Source of the DNA: Prorocentrum cordatum
Taxonomy: Eukaryota; Sar; Dinophyceae; Prorocentrales; Prorocentraceae
DNA length: 64,000 nucleotides
Reading direction: 5' to 3'
Assembly (NCBI GenBank): GCA_963575745.1
Contig: CAUYUJ010015696.1
Location: 87,316-151,315, forward strand
Shown: in pieces, positions 50,322 to 60,479 of the stretch
Layout of the letters: each line of letters starts with the position of its first letter
How positions within the stretch are numbered: position 1 is the first letter of the stretch
Notes under the pieces: model-generated
Seen by the model: only the letters and a program-made list of their open reading frames with translations
Told to the model about the DNA's origin: nothing
The model's database searches: none
Program-made: the position numbers and the translations under genes

Positions 50322-51204
50322 TCAAGATGAATGAGTACAGAATATTGGTGGGCTGCCTGGCATCCTGACTGCGACGTCCACTTTGATGGCTTCTTCGTGA
50401 TAGTCTTTCGTAACTGCAGACATCAGCGCGTTGAATGTGAAGTCGGCGATAGGTACTCCTGGTCGTGTTCCTAGCCTTGGTGCTGCGTATTCTGAATCGC
50501 GCTCTGTGAAAAACCATGTGTTGCGGCGTGCTTCGGTCAGCATTGATAGTCAAAGCGCGTTGTCTATGTGGGCGCTGGCGATGCCATTGTTGTGCATGAG
50601 GGTCTGAACAGCTGGCTGCGTGCATTTAGGTATGTCCATGTGTTCGATCGTGTTGTCGATATCGTCTGAGCTCATCCGCATATCGTATACCAAATCCGCA
50701 GCTACCTTGCAAAAGGCGGATTTCAAGTCAATCATGATCATAATGAGGCCGGTTCCTTCCGCGGCTGCAAGTTTGAAGGTCGATCGCATTCTGATGTGGC
50801 TGTAGTCCGTGATTTTCTGGCTTCGACCTCCCGTCTGCGTGCTGAAGAATAACCCTGGTATCAGGTGCTTCATGCACTGGCGTATATACTTGTAGTGGTG
50901 CCCGATGATGGTGCTGGCGAGCGATATCGAGCGGTGGTTTTGTAGCGTCTCTCCGGTCCCTTCTCCTTTCCAGAAGTGTGTCATTCGCGATCCTTCGTGC
51001 GTCGCTGCTTCTCGGATGAACAATGCAGTCTTGAAAAATTAGCGGGCGCAGGTGGCGCGCCATCTCTCGTGGCGCCGCGTGGGCAAGGTCGTCGGTGACT
51101 TCGCCAGGCCCAGCAGCTCGCCCGAGTTTGCACCGGGCCAAGTTGTTCTTCAAGCTCGCACACGCTGGCGAAGTTGTCGAAGCTTCGGATCGCACTGTCG
51201 TCAC
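50322..51204 (-). pseudogene. LINE RT fingers and palm, in three frames
   Basis: GRAAGPGEVTDDL (block 1, 51204 frame), HFWKGEGTGETLQNHRSISLAS and MIDLKSAFCKVAADLVYDM with the motif A Asp (51023 frame), then RPGVPIADFTFNALM (motif B, 50543 frame) before FVDD at 50290. The first catalytic Asp and the DD pair are kept; the frame is not. Confidence 0.75.
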
Positions 51205-51321
51205 AAATGTCGTCCGTGTTGTTGTGTCGCTCTGATATTTCGGTCTATGTCGTGAATGTCGCAGCTGCTATGTCGCCGAAGTAATGGGCGGCCTCGCTGC
51301 GCTTAGCCGCCGCATCTGCAA

Positions 51322-51931
51322 TCACCTCGCCGTAGCATCCAGCATCATGAAGCATGTCCGTGTCTTGGGTCGCTTGCGCCCGCCAAATATTAGAAGCTTG
51401 CGTACTCGTTTCAATTCGTTGTATGGCTCGTTGTTGTACCTTGCTTCTGCTGCGCGTGTAGCCTGTTGGTTGAGGAACTCGTCGTAATCGTCGCTGACCA
51501 TTCGTGGCGATGTTTTCCGCTTAACATTGCACCACTCTCGCGCAGCGATGAAGAATCCATTGTAGTCGTTGCTGGCGTTAGCCCGCCGTGCTTCGATAGC
51601 AAGTCGCATTAGTCCACTGTAGTGCTGGTCGAGGTACTTTGGTTGATAGGCTTCATGTCTGGAGTTCGATTGTGTAGGCTATTTGTTTGGTGATTCTCCT
51701 CGCAACCAGGTAGTGTGTTCGCCCATTCTGCGCTGCCTTCCGCAGCGGCGTTGCAAGTCGTCGTCGATCAATTATGAATTCGAAGGCCTGTTCGGACATG
51801 TAATCCTGCATTTTCTTGTGCTGGCTATTTGGGAACGCTGCGGCGGCTGCCTCCATGGCGCTGAGCGCGTGGAAGTAGGCGCGCTGGTCAGGGCTTGCGT
51901 ACCAGTCGGGGGTCACTGTCGCATTGAGCAT
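51322..51931 (-). pseudogene. LINE linker between endonuclease and RT
   Basis: Two frames in series, FEFIIDRRRLATPLRKAAQNGRT (51653-51931) and FFIAAREWCNVKRKTSPRMV..FLNQQATRAAEAR (51322-51609), of the charged helical type found between EN and RT in LINE ORF2. Confidence 0.5.
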
Positions 51932-52860
51932 CTGCTTGATTTGTTCACCGCCTCTTCGTCCGTCAGCTTTGTTCTGCCAATCTTAGGAGGCGGCTTCCCG
52001 TTGGCCCTGGTAGATATTTGGCAGGCCACTTGCGCAAGCACTGGAGTGTGACCTTCTCGTGGTTGGTCCGCTTGGGCTTGCTTGTTCACCGTCTCAAGGT
52101 CGGATAACGTCACGCATGTCGTCACGGCATGATGTATTTGTTCGCTTAACATGATGAAATCGATGCGGTGTCCACGTCCGCGGGCATCTTTCCATGCATG
52201 GTGATCTTTACCATCTGACCTGCGTGCATTGACAATGGGCATGTGAGCAGACGCTGCCAGTTCGTGTAGCCGTAGTCCGTTATCATCAGGTTGCTGTCGT
52301 AGTCCTGCGGTCCAACCCATTGTGACGTCGTAGAACCCACTCGCCCGTTCGCGTCCATGAAAATTGTGGACGGGCTGATTTTCGATACTTGCTTGGTTAG
52401 ATATTCCAAGGAACCGCTTCGTTCTTTGGCATTCTTCTTTCTGTGCGGAGCATGCGCAACACATATGATGCGGTCGAAGGCCTTCGATTGGATCTGCACA
52501 ATGGGTAGTCGTGGCCTGGCTGCGATGGCGTGGACATCCGATGGTTGAAGGAATAGTGGCCCTGTCGGCGTTGTAGCATATGGTAGCATAAGATTGGCCC
52601 ACAATTCGCACCCGCAGTTGTAGAATTTGGTCAGGGCTGCTGATCATGTGGGACCCGCTGCTGGTAGCTACTCGTCGCTCGTTCCGTCCTTCTTGGGCCC
52701 CAATAAGGTGTATTTCGCGATGGTGTAGCTGCCGTCGTATGATCGGCCCCCGCCATTCGTTGATCACTCTTCCTGCTCTGGTCATCTTTTTCTTGGTTGA
52801 CAGCTCCGCTTCTCTGACGCTCTGGACGTTGTAGGTTATTCTGTTGGCCTTGATCTCCGC
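51913..52860 (-). pseudogene. LINE AP-type endonuclease, two frameshifts
   Basis: ITYNVQSVREAE (beta 1, Asn), IHLIGAQEGR (catalytic Glu), then in another frame IICVAHAPHRKKN and IFMDANGRVGS (GDxN equivalent), then back in the first frame HAWKDARGRGHRIDFIMLS (RIDY equivalent) and REGHTPVLAQVA (catalytic His). All signature blocks of an AP-like endonuclease are in order. Frame changes lie at about 52600 and 52250. Confidence 0.8.
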
Positions 52861-52878
52861 TGAGATATTGCGAAGGCC

Positions 52879-52904
52879 TTACGGCCGGCGCCGCCGACCC
52901 TGAA

Positions 52905-52940
<36 letters not shown>

Positions 52941-53190
52941 CGAGCGCTCTTGGGGGTAGTTCGTGGGCCTCTTGGGGAGGTCTCAGGGGCCGCTTGGAAG
53001 CCTCGTGGGGGCCTCTTGGGGCTTCCTGGGGGTCTCTTGGAGGGGGCCTGGGACGTCTTGGAGGCTTCTTGGACGGTCTTGGGGCTGTCTTGGGCGTTTT
53101 CGGCAGATCTTTGGGCGACTCGGGGCCCTCTTGGGCCGTCTCGGGGGCCATCTTGGGCATTCGGACCTCATTTGGAGTGTTTTCGAGGTT
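52879..53190 (-). repeat. CCAAGA-type repeat field in minus orientation, with GAC microsatellite
   Basis: GACGAC repeat at 52902-52938, then CTTGGGG, GGCCTCTTGGGG and GTCTTGGAGG words, the complement of the 28.4-31.4 kb repeat. It sits between LINE endonuclease and RNase H segments. Confidence 0.8.
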
Positions 53191-53482
53191 TCTAGGCCGC
53201 CCGAGGAAAAACGAATCTGCCCCCCCACCCCCCCCGGGACCTCCCCCGGGACCCCCCCTCCCCGCCCGGACCCCCCCCCCCTGGGGAAGGGATCAAAGGG
53301 AAGGGGCTTCCCTTCGACTCGATTACGACACTGCTAGATTTTCTCTCGCCCACGAGCTTGAGAAGGAAACTGCAGGGGAAGGGGGCGACGGAGGCGACGA
53401 CCGACGGAGACGACGACTCGAACAGCCAAGCCCCTCGCACACGCCGACAGGGTCGGCGGATTTGTCGTCTCCGTCGGCGCAA
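53191..53482. other. C-rich spacer, no gene
   Basis: C-runs at 53220-53285, then mixed GC-rich sequence between the CTTGGGG field and the RNase H fragment. Confidence 0.4.
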
Positions 53483-54176
53483 TCATGTACTCAGGCTTGG
53501 CGTCGCGCTGCGTGTTCCCGAAGATGAGATCGTTGTCCTGTTTATCTGGATACGCGCGTCGTTCTCAGCTGTTATAGTCCAGTACTTTGTCCCATGTGTA
53601 CTATTTGCTGGTAGTGAAAGCGAGTTGGAAACTCCGCGGCACATTAGTGGTAGGCTCGCTCTTCTCGTGTTTCTTCCGATGACGCTTTGGTAAACCATCA
53701 GCTAGTTCGTTCCAAGGCATCCCTTCGTGGCTTGGCACGTGGTGGAGGTTGATGCTGGCGATGGTGCTGGCGCAAGCGTATACAAGCTTGAGGTGCATGG
53801 CGAGGTCGTGGTCAGCGGTCGAGGTTGCCGCGCCATGGCATATGTCAATGACCGTCTTGCCGTCTGTAACCATGTTGACGTGCTGCGGTTCGTTGGCCGC
53901 AAGAATCCACATGAGTGTCTGTTTTACTGGCATGCTATCGCCCGTTGTGTTGGTGTACGCGCTGCAATTCAGATCCATGGTGTGGCTGTTGCTGACGATG
54001 CCGTAGTATGCGCCTCTGAATGTCCGCTCTTCGAACATATTGGTTTCCTGCAACAGAATGAAAACCCAAGAGCAGCTGTCCTTATTCTTGATCTTGTAGG
54101 ATGCGCCCGTATGAAAATTATTTGTCTTGTGGCTGTTGTTGCCGATAATTAGGGGGTCGTGTCGAAGGCGTACCAC
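53483..54176 (-). pseudogene. LINE-type RNase H domain fragment
   Basis: The frame 54176-53601 carries CSWVFILLQ, RGAYYGIVSNSHTMDLNCSAY, MVTDGKTVIDICHG (Asp of the SDSxSA strand) and HHVPSHEGMPWNELADGL, the W/HVPxHxGxxxNExAD block with the last catalytic Asp. The Glu of helix A is not obvious. The frame continues, shifted, to about 53483. It lies upstream of the endonuclease of the decayed LINE, which is the reverse of the usual EN-RT-RNH order. Confidence 0.75.
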
Positions 54177-54540
54177 GCTGCGGGGTGCAGGTCGTCACCG
54201 TGGACGTTCTGATATAGGGCCGGTGCTGGCGTTGATTGTATCCTTGTCTTCAAGCTGCTGGTGTGGCCGAGATCGCACTTGGTGTCGGTCTGTCGGTGGC
54301 TGGTGCTGTATTGGCGTAGTGTTTGTTGTTGGGTCCCTTGTCGGTCGGTTGTATGTGTTGCTGCTCGGTGAATCGTAGCGTGTTCGGGTTTGTCCTTGTT
54401 TGGTTTAACTCTGAATGGTTGCATAGCTCTGGTTGTGCGCGTGGTCAAGCTGCCTGCGTTTCCGTGTGGCTTGTCTTCTCGGAGTCGTCGCGGTTGTCGG
54501 AATGGTAGCATTGCGGGTCGTATGTCGTGTGCTGGCTTGT
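54177..54540 (-). pseudogene. Possible N-terminal continuation of the RNase H polypeptide
   Basis: Minus-strand frame rich in His, Thr, Gln and Arg, ending ALYQNVHGDDLHPAAWYAFDTTP just before the RNase H frame. Same composition as the LINE, so probably part of it. No motif. Confidence 0.3.
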
Positions 54541-54561
54541 TGTGGTGGTCGTCTCTTTGTC

Positions 54562-54640
54562 TTTGGCTCCTCCTCTTCCTCCTCCTCCTGCTCGTACTCC
54601 CCCTCCTCCTCCTTTTCCTTTTCCTCCTCCTCCTCCTCCT
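54562..54640. repeat. CCTCCT/TCC repeat
   Basis: CTCCTCTTCCTCCTCC words in imperfect triplet register. Confidence 0.8.
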
Positions 54641-54830
54641 GCAATTCCCAACCCTCCTTTCCCGCCCATCCGCTCCCTCCCTACCATTGTTTCCCCCCCG
54701 CAATCCGCCGGGCTCGGCCCAGGTGGGAAGCCCAGAGGTCCTCAGCGTAGCTAATGCCTGTGCAGGCGGACCTCCTCCCAGGCACAATCTCAGGGGCCCG
54801 GGCTCAAAAGTTCGGCGGCGAGCGATGGGG

Positions 54831-54998
54831 GGGGAAGTGAAAAGGAGCAGGCCTTCTCAGCAGGCGGCGAGGCTTCTCAGGAAGCCCTCCGGGCCTCTGA
54901 GGAGCTTCCTGTCTCTTCGGGGGAGCCCGAGGAAACTTCTCAGAAGGCCGGGGGTGCTTCCAAGCCGTCTTAGCAGGCCCGCACCTTCTCACTTCCCC
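54831..54998. mobile_element. MITE-like element with GGGGAAGTGA termini
   Basis: 168 bp. The left 22 bases (GGGGAAGTGAAAAGGAGC...) and the complement of 54977-54998 agree at 19 positions. The inside is filled with AGAAGGC and GGCTTCTCAGGAAGCC palindromic words. Partial relatives at 37672-37735, 13650-13865 and 18250-18345. No target duplication identified. Confidence 0.65.
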
Positions 54999-55125
54999 GG
55001 CAGGCTCCCCCTGCAATCTCTCGGATACGCCACCGCGCATCCGCATCCGCACAGCCCCTACGTCTCACACCTGACGCATTGACCACGGATTAGTGACTGA
55101 AAATCCCTCTTGCCTGCTCGTCCTC

Positions 55126-55160
55126 TTCCTCCTCCTCCTCCTCCTCCTCCTGCGCCTGCT
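55126..55160. repeat. CTC microsatellite
   Basis: Short CTC run ending TGCGCCTGCTCCTCC. Confidence 0.85.
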
Positions 55161-55276
55161 CCTCCTCCACATTCTCCTTCGTCCTCCGTCCGCTCGCCTT
55201 CATCATCTTCCCTTCTCCGTTTTCCACCCCTCCCGAAATAAGTACGTCCCGCCCTATCCTCCTTCGTCCTCCGTCC

Positions 55277-55278
55277 TC

Positions 55279-55329
<51 letters not shown>

Positions 55330-55391
55330 GCATCATCAGCATCATCAGCATCATCATCATCATCGTCATCATCATCATCACCATCATCATC

Positions 55392-55422
<31 letters not shown>

Positions 55423-55570
55423 CCATCATCATCACCACCATCATCATCATCATCATCATCGTCATCATCATCAGCAGCATCATCATCTTCAGCAACATCA
55501 TCAGCAGCAGCAGCATCAGCAGCCACAGCATCAGCATCAGCATCAGCATCAGCATCAGCATCAGCATCAG
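55277..55570. repeat. CAT microsatellite with CAG variants
   Basis: About 290 bases of ATC triplets; pure at 55277-55330, then AGC, GTC and ACC variants, ending in ATCAGC dimers. Confidence 0.95.
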
Positions 55571-55918
55571 ATCTATTCCGATCTCCATCACTTCCCCCTC
55601 CGTCCCTGAAGAGGGGAGGCGAGACGAAAGAGGAGGAGTGGGAGGGAGAGGGGAAGCCAGTCTCTGGAGCAGCCTCGCACCTGTGATGGTGAGGCGGCAG
55701 ACCGCAAGACCGATGTGCAGAGCCGGGGTCGTGCGACGACTCCCTCAGAATCGGCGCGTCCACACACCTTTGCCCGTCGGCGGCGAGGCGGAGGCGATCC
55801 GCAGCAGCGAGAGGCGACCCGGGGCAACCGAACGGCGAAGTGGCCAGGAAGCAAGAGCGGGGAGAGAGACCGGCAGGGCGGCATCAGAGGGGGGAAGGGC
55901 GGATGGCACTCAAGCAGG
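55571..55918. other. No gene recognised
   Basis: Spacer between CAT and GGA repeats; no motif. Confidence 0.4.
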
Positions 55919-56142
55919 AGCAGGAGCAGGAGGAGGAGGAGGAGGAGGAGGAGGATAAGGAGGAGGATCTACTGAGTGAACTCTAGGTTCGGCTTATTAC
56001 GTGCCTCACAGGGGGGGGGCACCTCAACGAGAGCCGATGACCAACGAGGAGGAGGAGGAGGAGGAGGAGGAGGAGCAGGAGGAGGAAGAGGAGGAGGAGG
56101 AGGAGGAGGAGGAGGAGGAGGAGGAGGAAGATGAGGAGGAAG
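55919..56142. repeat. GGA microsatellite pair enclosing an 82 bp module
   Basis: GGA tract (55919-55965), non-repetitive module (55966-56047: GATCTACTGAGTGAACTCTA, GGTTCGGCTTATTACG, TGCCTCACAGGGGG, CACCTCAACGAGAGCCGATG, ACCAACG), GGA tract (56047-56142). The same arrangement occurs at 57503-57955. Confidence 0.9.
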
Positions 56143-57123
56143 GGCGGAGGGCACTCAGGCGTGGAGGACTTCCACCCCGAGCGAGCTGGCGCGGCCAGCA
56201 GCGGCAGCGGGGACCGCGGCAGCAGCTGGGCACGTCCGCACATACGGGGGGGCCTGGAGATTCTGGCAGACGCCCCCCAGAAGACTCTCCTGGAAATCTG
56301 CACCAGTGCCCTGCCAAGTCTCACCCAGAATTCGAGTGGCGCCCCGAAGCTCCAGCGGGGGCCCATCCACTACCAGCGCGCCCTTAAACCCCCTCCTGCC
56401 ATTCGTCCACCTCTCCACCTCTCTTGCGCGGGGTCCGCCTCGTGACGCCTTGTGCGTAGGCTCCTCGCACCGCGTGGATCATCCAACCTCGAACGATCGC
56501 GGCTTTTAAGGCGCAAGTCGTTCAACGTCGGCCGATTCTGGGCCAATGGCGGCCTCGAAATTTGAACGCCCTCGCTGGGGCCGCCGCCGCGTCGACGCGA
56601 TACCGACCCACGGCAGCGCACCGACACTCCAGCGGATCCGACTCCACGACCAGCGCCCCAACAGAACCCCCCGCCCTCCATCCACGCCGTCTCCCTGCCA
56701 CAAGGGCTTCTTCGGGCAGAGTTCGGGCGCGCTTTTGGGATACGCGCGCACCGCAAAACCAAGGACGCCACCAAGCTCCGCCTTCTTCGCGCTCTGCGGC
56801 GCCCTCGCCGAGCGCTGCTGCTGCGCCGCTGCGCCACCGCCGTCGCCGCCGCGCTGTCGCCGCTGTCGCCCGCGAGCGCGCCGTCGGCGGCCACGCTCGA
56901 CCGCCGACTCCCGGGGACGTCGGAGCGAGGCGAACACGAGCCGAGGCCTGCCGCCGGCGTCGTGCGCGAACAGCGCCTGTGGGCAACGCAAGGCCTGGCC
57001 TTTCTGGGCCTTCCGGTGCCGGGAAGGCGCGGGGCACGTGGCAGCTGGCCCAGAGGGGGCCAACGAGAGCGCACCAACAAGTGGGCGACGGAAAGAAACA
57101 GGTCTGGTAAGGGGAGGGGAAGA
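56143..57123. other. No gene recognised
   Basis: GC-rich with GCCGCCG and GCGCTG words; open frames in all registers without motif. Confidence 0.35.
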
Positions 57124-57156
57124 GGCTTCTTAGAAGGAGGGCGCTTCTAAGAAGCC
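57124..57156. other. Perfect 13 bp inverted repeat (hairpin)
   Basis: GGCTTCTTAGAAG (57124-57136), a 7-base loop, and CTTCTAAGAAGCC (57144-57156). Related in sequence to the AGAAGGC palindrome family. It could be a terminator-like hairpin in RNA, but no gene adjoins. Confidence 0.8.
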
Positions 57157-57186
57157 CTCCTCCCCCTCCTCCCTCTGCTCGTGGCT

Positions 57187-57305
57187 GGTCTCACGCAAGA
57201 TGGCATAGCGACCTTACGCGGTGGCTTATGCGGGCCGCCGGCGCGGCAAGCCAAAGGGGAAGCGAGGGCGCTTGCGCGCGACCGTACGCGGGCAGCTCAC
57301 GCCGC
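57187..57305. repeat. Dispersed repeat family F, copy 2
   Basis: Matches 45369-45490 (TCTCACGCAAGATGGCATA, GACCTTACGCGGTGG, GCGCGACCGTACGCGGGC). Confidence 0.75.
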
Positions 57306-57502
57306 TGCCGGCCCCGCTCCTCCTGCCGCTCTCCTCTCCTCCTGCCGCTCAAATCAAAACTGCGTTCGCCGCCCCTTCCTCGGAAATCTCGCCCTCACTC
57401 GTCCGCGCAGTCCGCGGCCGCTCTCCAGAGCAGGCGTGGGGGAGGGAGGGGGGAGGAACGGAGGAGGGACGGAGGAAGTAGGGCATGGCTGGGGGGAGGG
57501 GG
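57306..57502. other. No gene recognised
   Basis: GC-rich lead-in to the GGA tract; GGAGGGAGG words from 57430. Confidence 0.4.
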
Positions 57503-57955
57503 AGGAGGAGGAGGAGGAGGAGGAGGAGGAGGAGGAGGAGGAGGAGGAGGAGGAGGAGGAGGAGGAGGGGGAGGAGCAGGAGGAGGATCTACAGAATGAA
57601 CTCTAGGTTCGGCTTATTACGTGCCTCACAGGGGGGGGGGGCACCTCAACAAGAGCCGATGACCAACGGAGGAGGGGGAGGAGGAGGAGGAGAGGAGAGA
57701 GGAGGAGGAGGAGGACCAAGAGGAGGACCAGAGGAGGAGGAAGAGAGGAAGAGAGAGGAGGAGGAGAGAGGAGGAGGAAGGGAGGAGGAGGAGAAGAGGG
57801 GGGAGGACGACGACGAACGGTGCGAGCTTCGAGCTTGAAGTCCGATCCGCGTCAAAAATTGGAGAAGGAGGAGGAGGAGGAGGAGGAGGGGGAGGAGGAG
57901 GAGGAGGGGAGGAGGAGGAGGAGGAGGAGGAGGAGGAGGAGGAGGAGGAGGAGGG
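57503..57955. repeat. GGA microsatellites enclosing the second copy of the 82 bp module
   Basis: GGA (57503-57585), module (57586-57669, about 95% identical to 55966-56047 with one more G in the G-run), then GGA/GAGA-rich tract to 57955 broken by a non-repetitive part at about 57808-57862. Confidence 0.9.
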
Positions 57956-58116
57956 GGGGGGCAAGATGCTCGGGCCGGGGCCCCGTGCGCCCAGCGCCCC
58001 TGGCGCCCAGATGAATCAGGTCTTCTCGAGGGGCCCGGTTGAGAGAGCCGCACATAAGTAGGCGGTTCTGGAAACCCTGAACCCAAAAACGTTTTCATCT
58101 CTTGGGGGCGCATCTT

Positions 58117-58225
58117 TTACTTCTGCCGCCTTCCGCCAGCCTTCCGCCGGCTTCCGCCAGCGGAGGCGGCCTCGTTGTACTTCCGCCGACCTTCCGCCGC
58201 CCTTCCGCCGCCTTCCGCGGCGGAA
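58117..58225. repeat. CTTCCGCC tandem words
   Basis: GCCTTCCGCCAGCCTTCCGCCGG and similar, about ten CTTCCGCC copies at spacing 8-16. Confidence 0.85.
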
Positions 58226-58631
58226 GAGATGGCAACTACTTCGACCCTCGAAGGCTTCCCTTTTTGGGACGCCCCGTATACACCGAGGTATGCGGGCCTT
58301 CGCCAGAAAATCTGTGTATGTACATCTGCTGTTGAACGTCTCACGCTCGCGAACGTACTCCGAAGAACGCCCTTTGTACTGTGCGCGGTGGCGGTGAACA
58401 TGGCATCATGGTCATGTTCCTGCCCCCGACGATGACGGAGGGGAGGGGCAAAGGGAAGATCGGATCGGTTCGGATCGACCAGGTCGGGGGCCCGTCTGGA
58501 GCCGCAACGCCATCTGGGGCAAGCGAGCCGCCTCAAGTGTGGACGCCCTCGGGAACCTCAAAGAAGGGGGAGGGGAGCGGGAGGAGAGAGAAATGACGCG
58601 GGGGGGAGGGAGGGAGGGACATAAAGGTTGA
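58226..58631. other. No gene recognised
   Basis: Mixed sequence; GATCGGATCGGTTCGGATCG words at 58458-58478. Confidence 0.4.
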
Positions 58632-58862
58632 GCAGGAACCGACCGTCCCGGCATTCCTAGGTAGTCCTACCACGAAATGTTCGTAGAACCCAAAAATGTT
58701 CTAAGAACAAAAACAAGATTCTTAACACATAAACCCGATGTGTTAAAACAAGACAGTCCCGGCCAGAAATGTTCTAAGAACATGTTCGTGCAGACCACAA
58801 AAGGTTCTTAGAACATTCCTGGGTGGGGCTATAGGCGAGCCAGGACGCTTCGCCACTGCTTG
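58632..58862. mobile_element. MITE-like repeat family G, copy 2
   Basis: Matches 46433-46659 at about 75-80%. It preserves the palindromic words better: TGTTCTAAGAACA twice and GGTTCTTAGAACATT. Termini CGTCCCGGCATTCCTA and TATAGGCGAGCCAGGACG pair imperfectly. Confidence 0.75.
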
Positions 58863-59044
58863 AAAGGGAGGACTGGGAGGGGGGGGGGGGGCGGGGGGGG
58901 ACCGGCCCCGCTGGCCTGCAGCGCCTTCAGGTTCCTCTCGGGGTTGTAGTGAGCCGCGAGCGCACCTCCCTGTGCGGGCGGGCGTGTCCAGCCCATGGCG
59001 GAAGGGGGGACCAGGCTCGGGGGCGATGGCGCCTGGGAGCGCTC
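58863..59044. other. No gene recognised
   Basis: G-runs at 58880-58900, otherwise GC-rich spacer. Confidence 0.4.
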
Positions 59045-59305
59045 CTCCTCCTCCCCCCCTCCCTCCCCCTCCCTCTCCTCCCTCCCTCTCCCTCCCCTCC
59101 CTCCCTCCCTCCCACTCCCTCCCTCACCTCCCTCCCTCCCTCCCTCCCCTCCCTCCCTCCCTCCTCCTCCCTCCCTCCCTCCCTCCCTCCTCCCTCCCTC
59201 CTCCCTCCCTCCCTCCCCTCCCTCCCTCCCTCCCCTCACCCTCCCCCTCCCCTCCTCCTCCCTCTCCCTGCTCCTCCCTCCTCCCCTCCCCCTCCTCCTC
59301 CTCCT

Positions 59306-59337
<32 letters not shown>

Positions 59338-59475
59338 AACTGCAACTGCACGCTGCTCTCCTCCTCCTCCTCCTCCTCCTCCTCCTCCTCCTCCTCCTCC
59401 TCTTCTCCTCCTCCTCCCTCCTCCTCCTCCTCCTCCTCCTCCTCCTCCTCCTCCTTCTCCTCCTCCTCCCCCTGG
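59045..59475. repeat. CCCT then CTC microsatellites
   Basis: CCTCCCT tetranucleotide-type repeats (59050-59275), CTGCTC/CAACTG hexamers (59300-59350), then CTC (59358-59470). Confidence 0.95.
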
Positions 59476-59934
59476 GAGCTGGCGGAGCGACACGCGAAGC
59501 CCAACCTCCTGACCCGCATTTCTCGCCCCGGGGGCCGGGCGGGGGTTATGTTGCTCCCAGCGAACTTAAGGAGCACATCCCAGAAGGAATTTCGAGCACC
59601 CAGAAAAGCGTCGAAAGAGTGTCGAAAGAAAGTCGGAACAATGTCGGGCGAGTGTCTCCCAGGGCCCAACACGTGAAAAGCCTCGAATTTCGGTACATTT
59701 CTTCCGGTGCTCGAAATTCTTTCTGGTGGTCGAGGCTAAAGCCGGTGGGAACATCTTAAGGCGGGGGATCTGGAGGGGGGTGGGGAAGGGAAGGGGGGGG
59801 GAGGGGAAGGCGGAGGACAAGTGGGGAACGAGGGCAACAGAGAGGGAGGGCCAGAGAGGCGAGGGTGGACGAGCGGAAGGGGTAGGGGTGGAGGTGGGGG
59901 GATGGACAGGCGGGATCCTCCTGCGAAAAGGCGC
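59476..59934. other. No gene recognised
   Basis: TCGAAAG/GTCGAAA words near 59610-59640; G-rich at 59770-59910. No conserved frame. Confidence 0.35.
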
Positions 59935-60240
59935 GCGTGTGCGCGTGTGCGCGTGTGCGCGTGTGCGCGCGTGCGCGCGTGCGCGCATGCGCGTCCGCGT
60001 GCGCGTGTGCGCGCGTGTGCGCGTGCGCGTGTGCGCGTGTGCGCGTGTGCGCGTGTGCGCGTGTGCGCGCGTGCGCGCGTGCGCGCGTGCGCGCGTGCGC
60101 GCGTGCGCGCGTGCGTGTGCGCGTGCGCGTACGTGTGCGCGTGCGCGTGCGCGTGCGCGTGCGCGTGCGCGTGCGCGTGCGCGTGCGCGCGCGGGTGCGG
60201 GTGCGGGTGCGGGTGCGGGTGCGGGTGCGGGTGCGTGTGT
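59935..60240. repeat. Alternating GCGTGT/GCGC tract
   Basis: About 300 bases of nearly strict purine-pyrimidine alternation made of GCGC, GTGT and GCGT, ending in GGGTGC repeats (60190-60232). Strong Z-DNA potential. Confidence 0.95.
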
Positions 60241-60266
60241 GTGTATATGTATGTGTGTGTGTGTGT

Positions 60267-60300
<34 letters not shown>

Positions 60301-60317
60301 CCGTCTGCCTGTCTGCC

Positions 60318-60412
<95 letters not shown>

Positions 60413-60414
60413 GT
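60241..60414. repeat. GT then GTCT tetranucleotide microsatellite
   Basis: TGTGTATATGTATGTG then about 37 GTCT units with a few GTCC/GCCT variants before 60320 and a pure run after. Reads Cys-Leu-Ser-Val in any plus frame. Confidence 0.95.
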
Positions 60415-60479
60415 GGGGGGGAAGGACGGGCATGAGCGTAAATGCCATCTCGGGTCTGGGCGCAAAACTGTGGGCCAAT

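Larger units (their letters stand above)
48480..52860 (-). mobile_element. Decayed LINE with endonuclease and RT, C-terminal zinc finger
   Basis: A 4.4 kb segment of distinct, less GC-rich composition on the minus strand. Endonuclease, linker, RT and a Cys/His finger occur in order but in several frames (at least five frame changes). Unlike the 20-26 kb LINE it has no RNase H after RT; a RNase H fragment of similar composition lies upstream at 53483-54176, beyond a repeat insertion. Confidence 0.8.
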
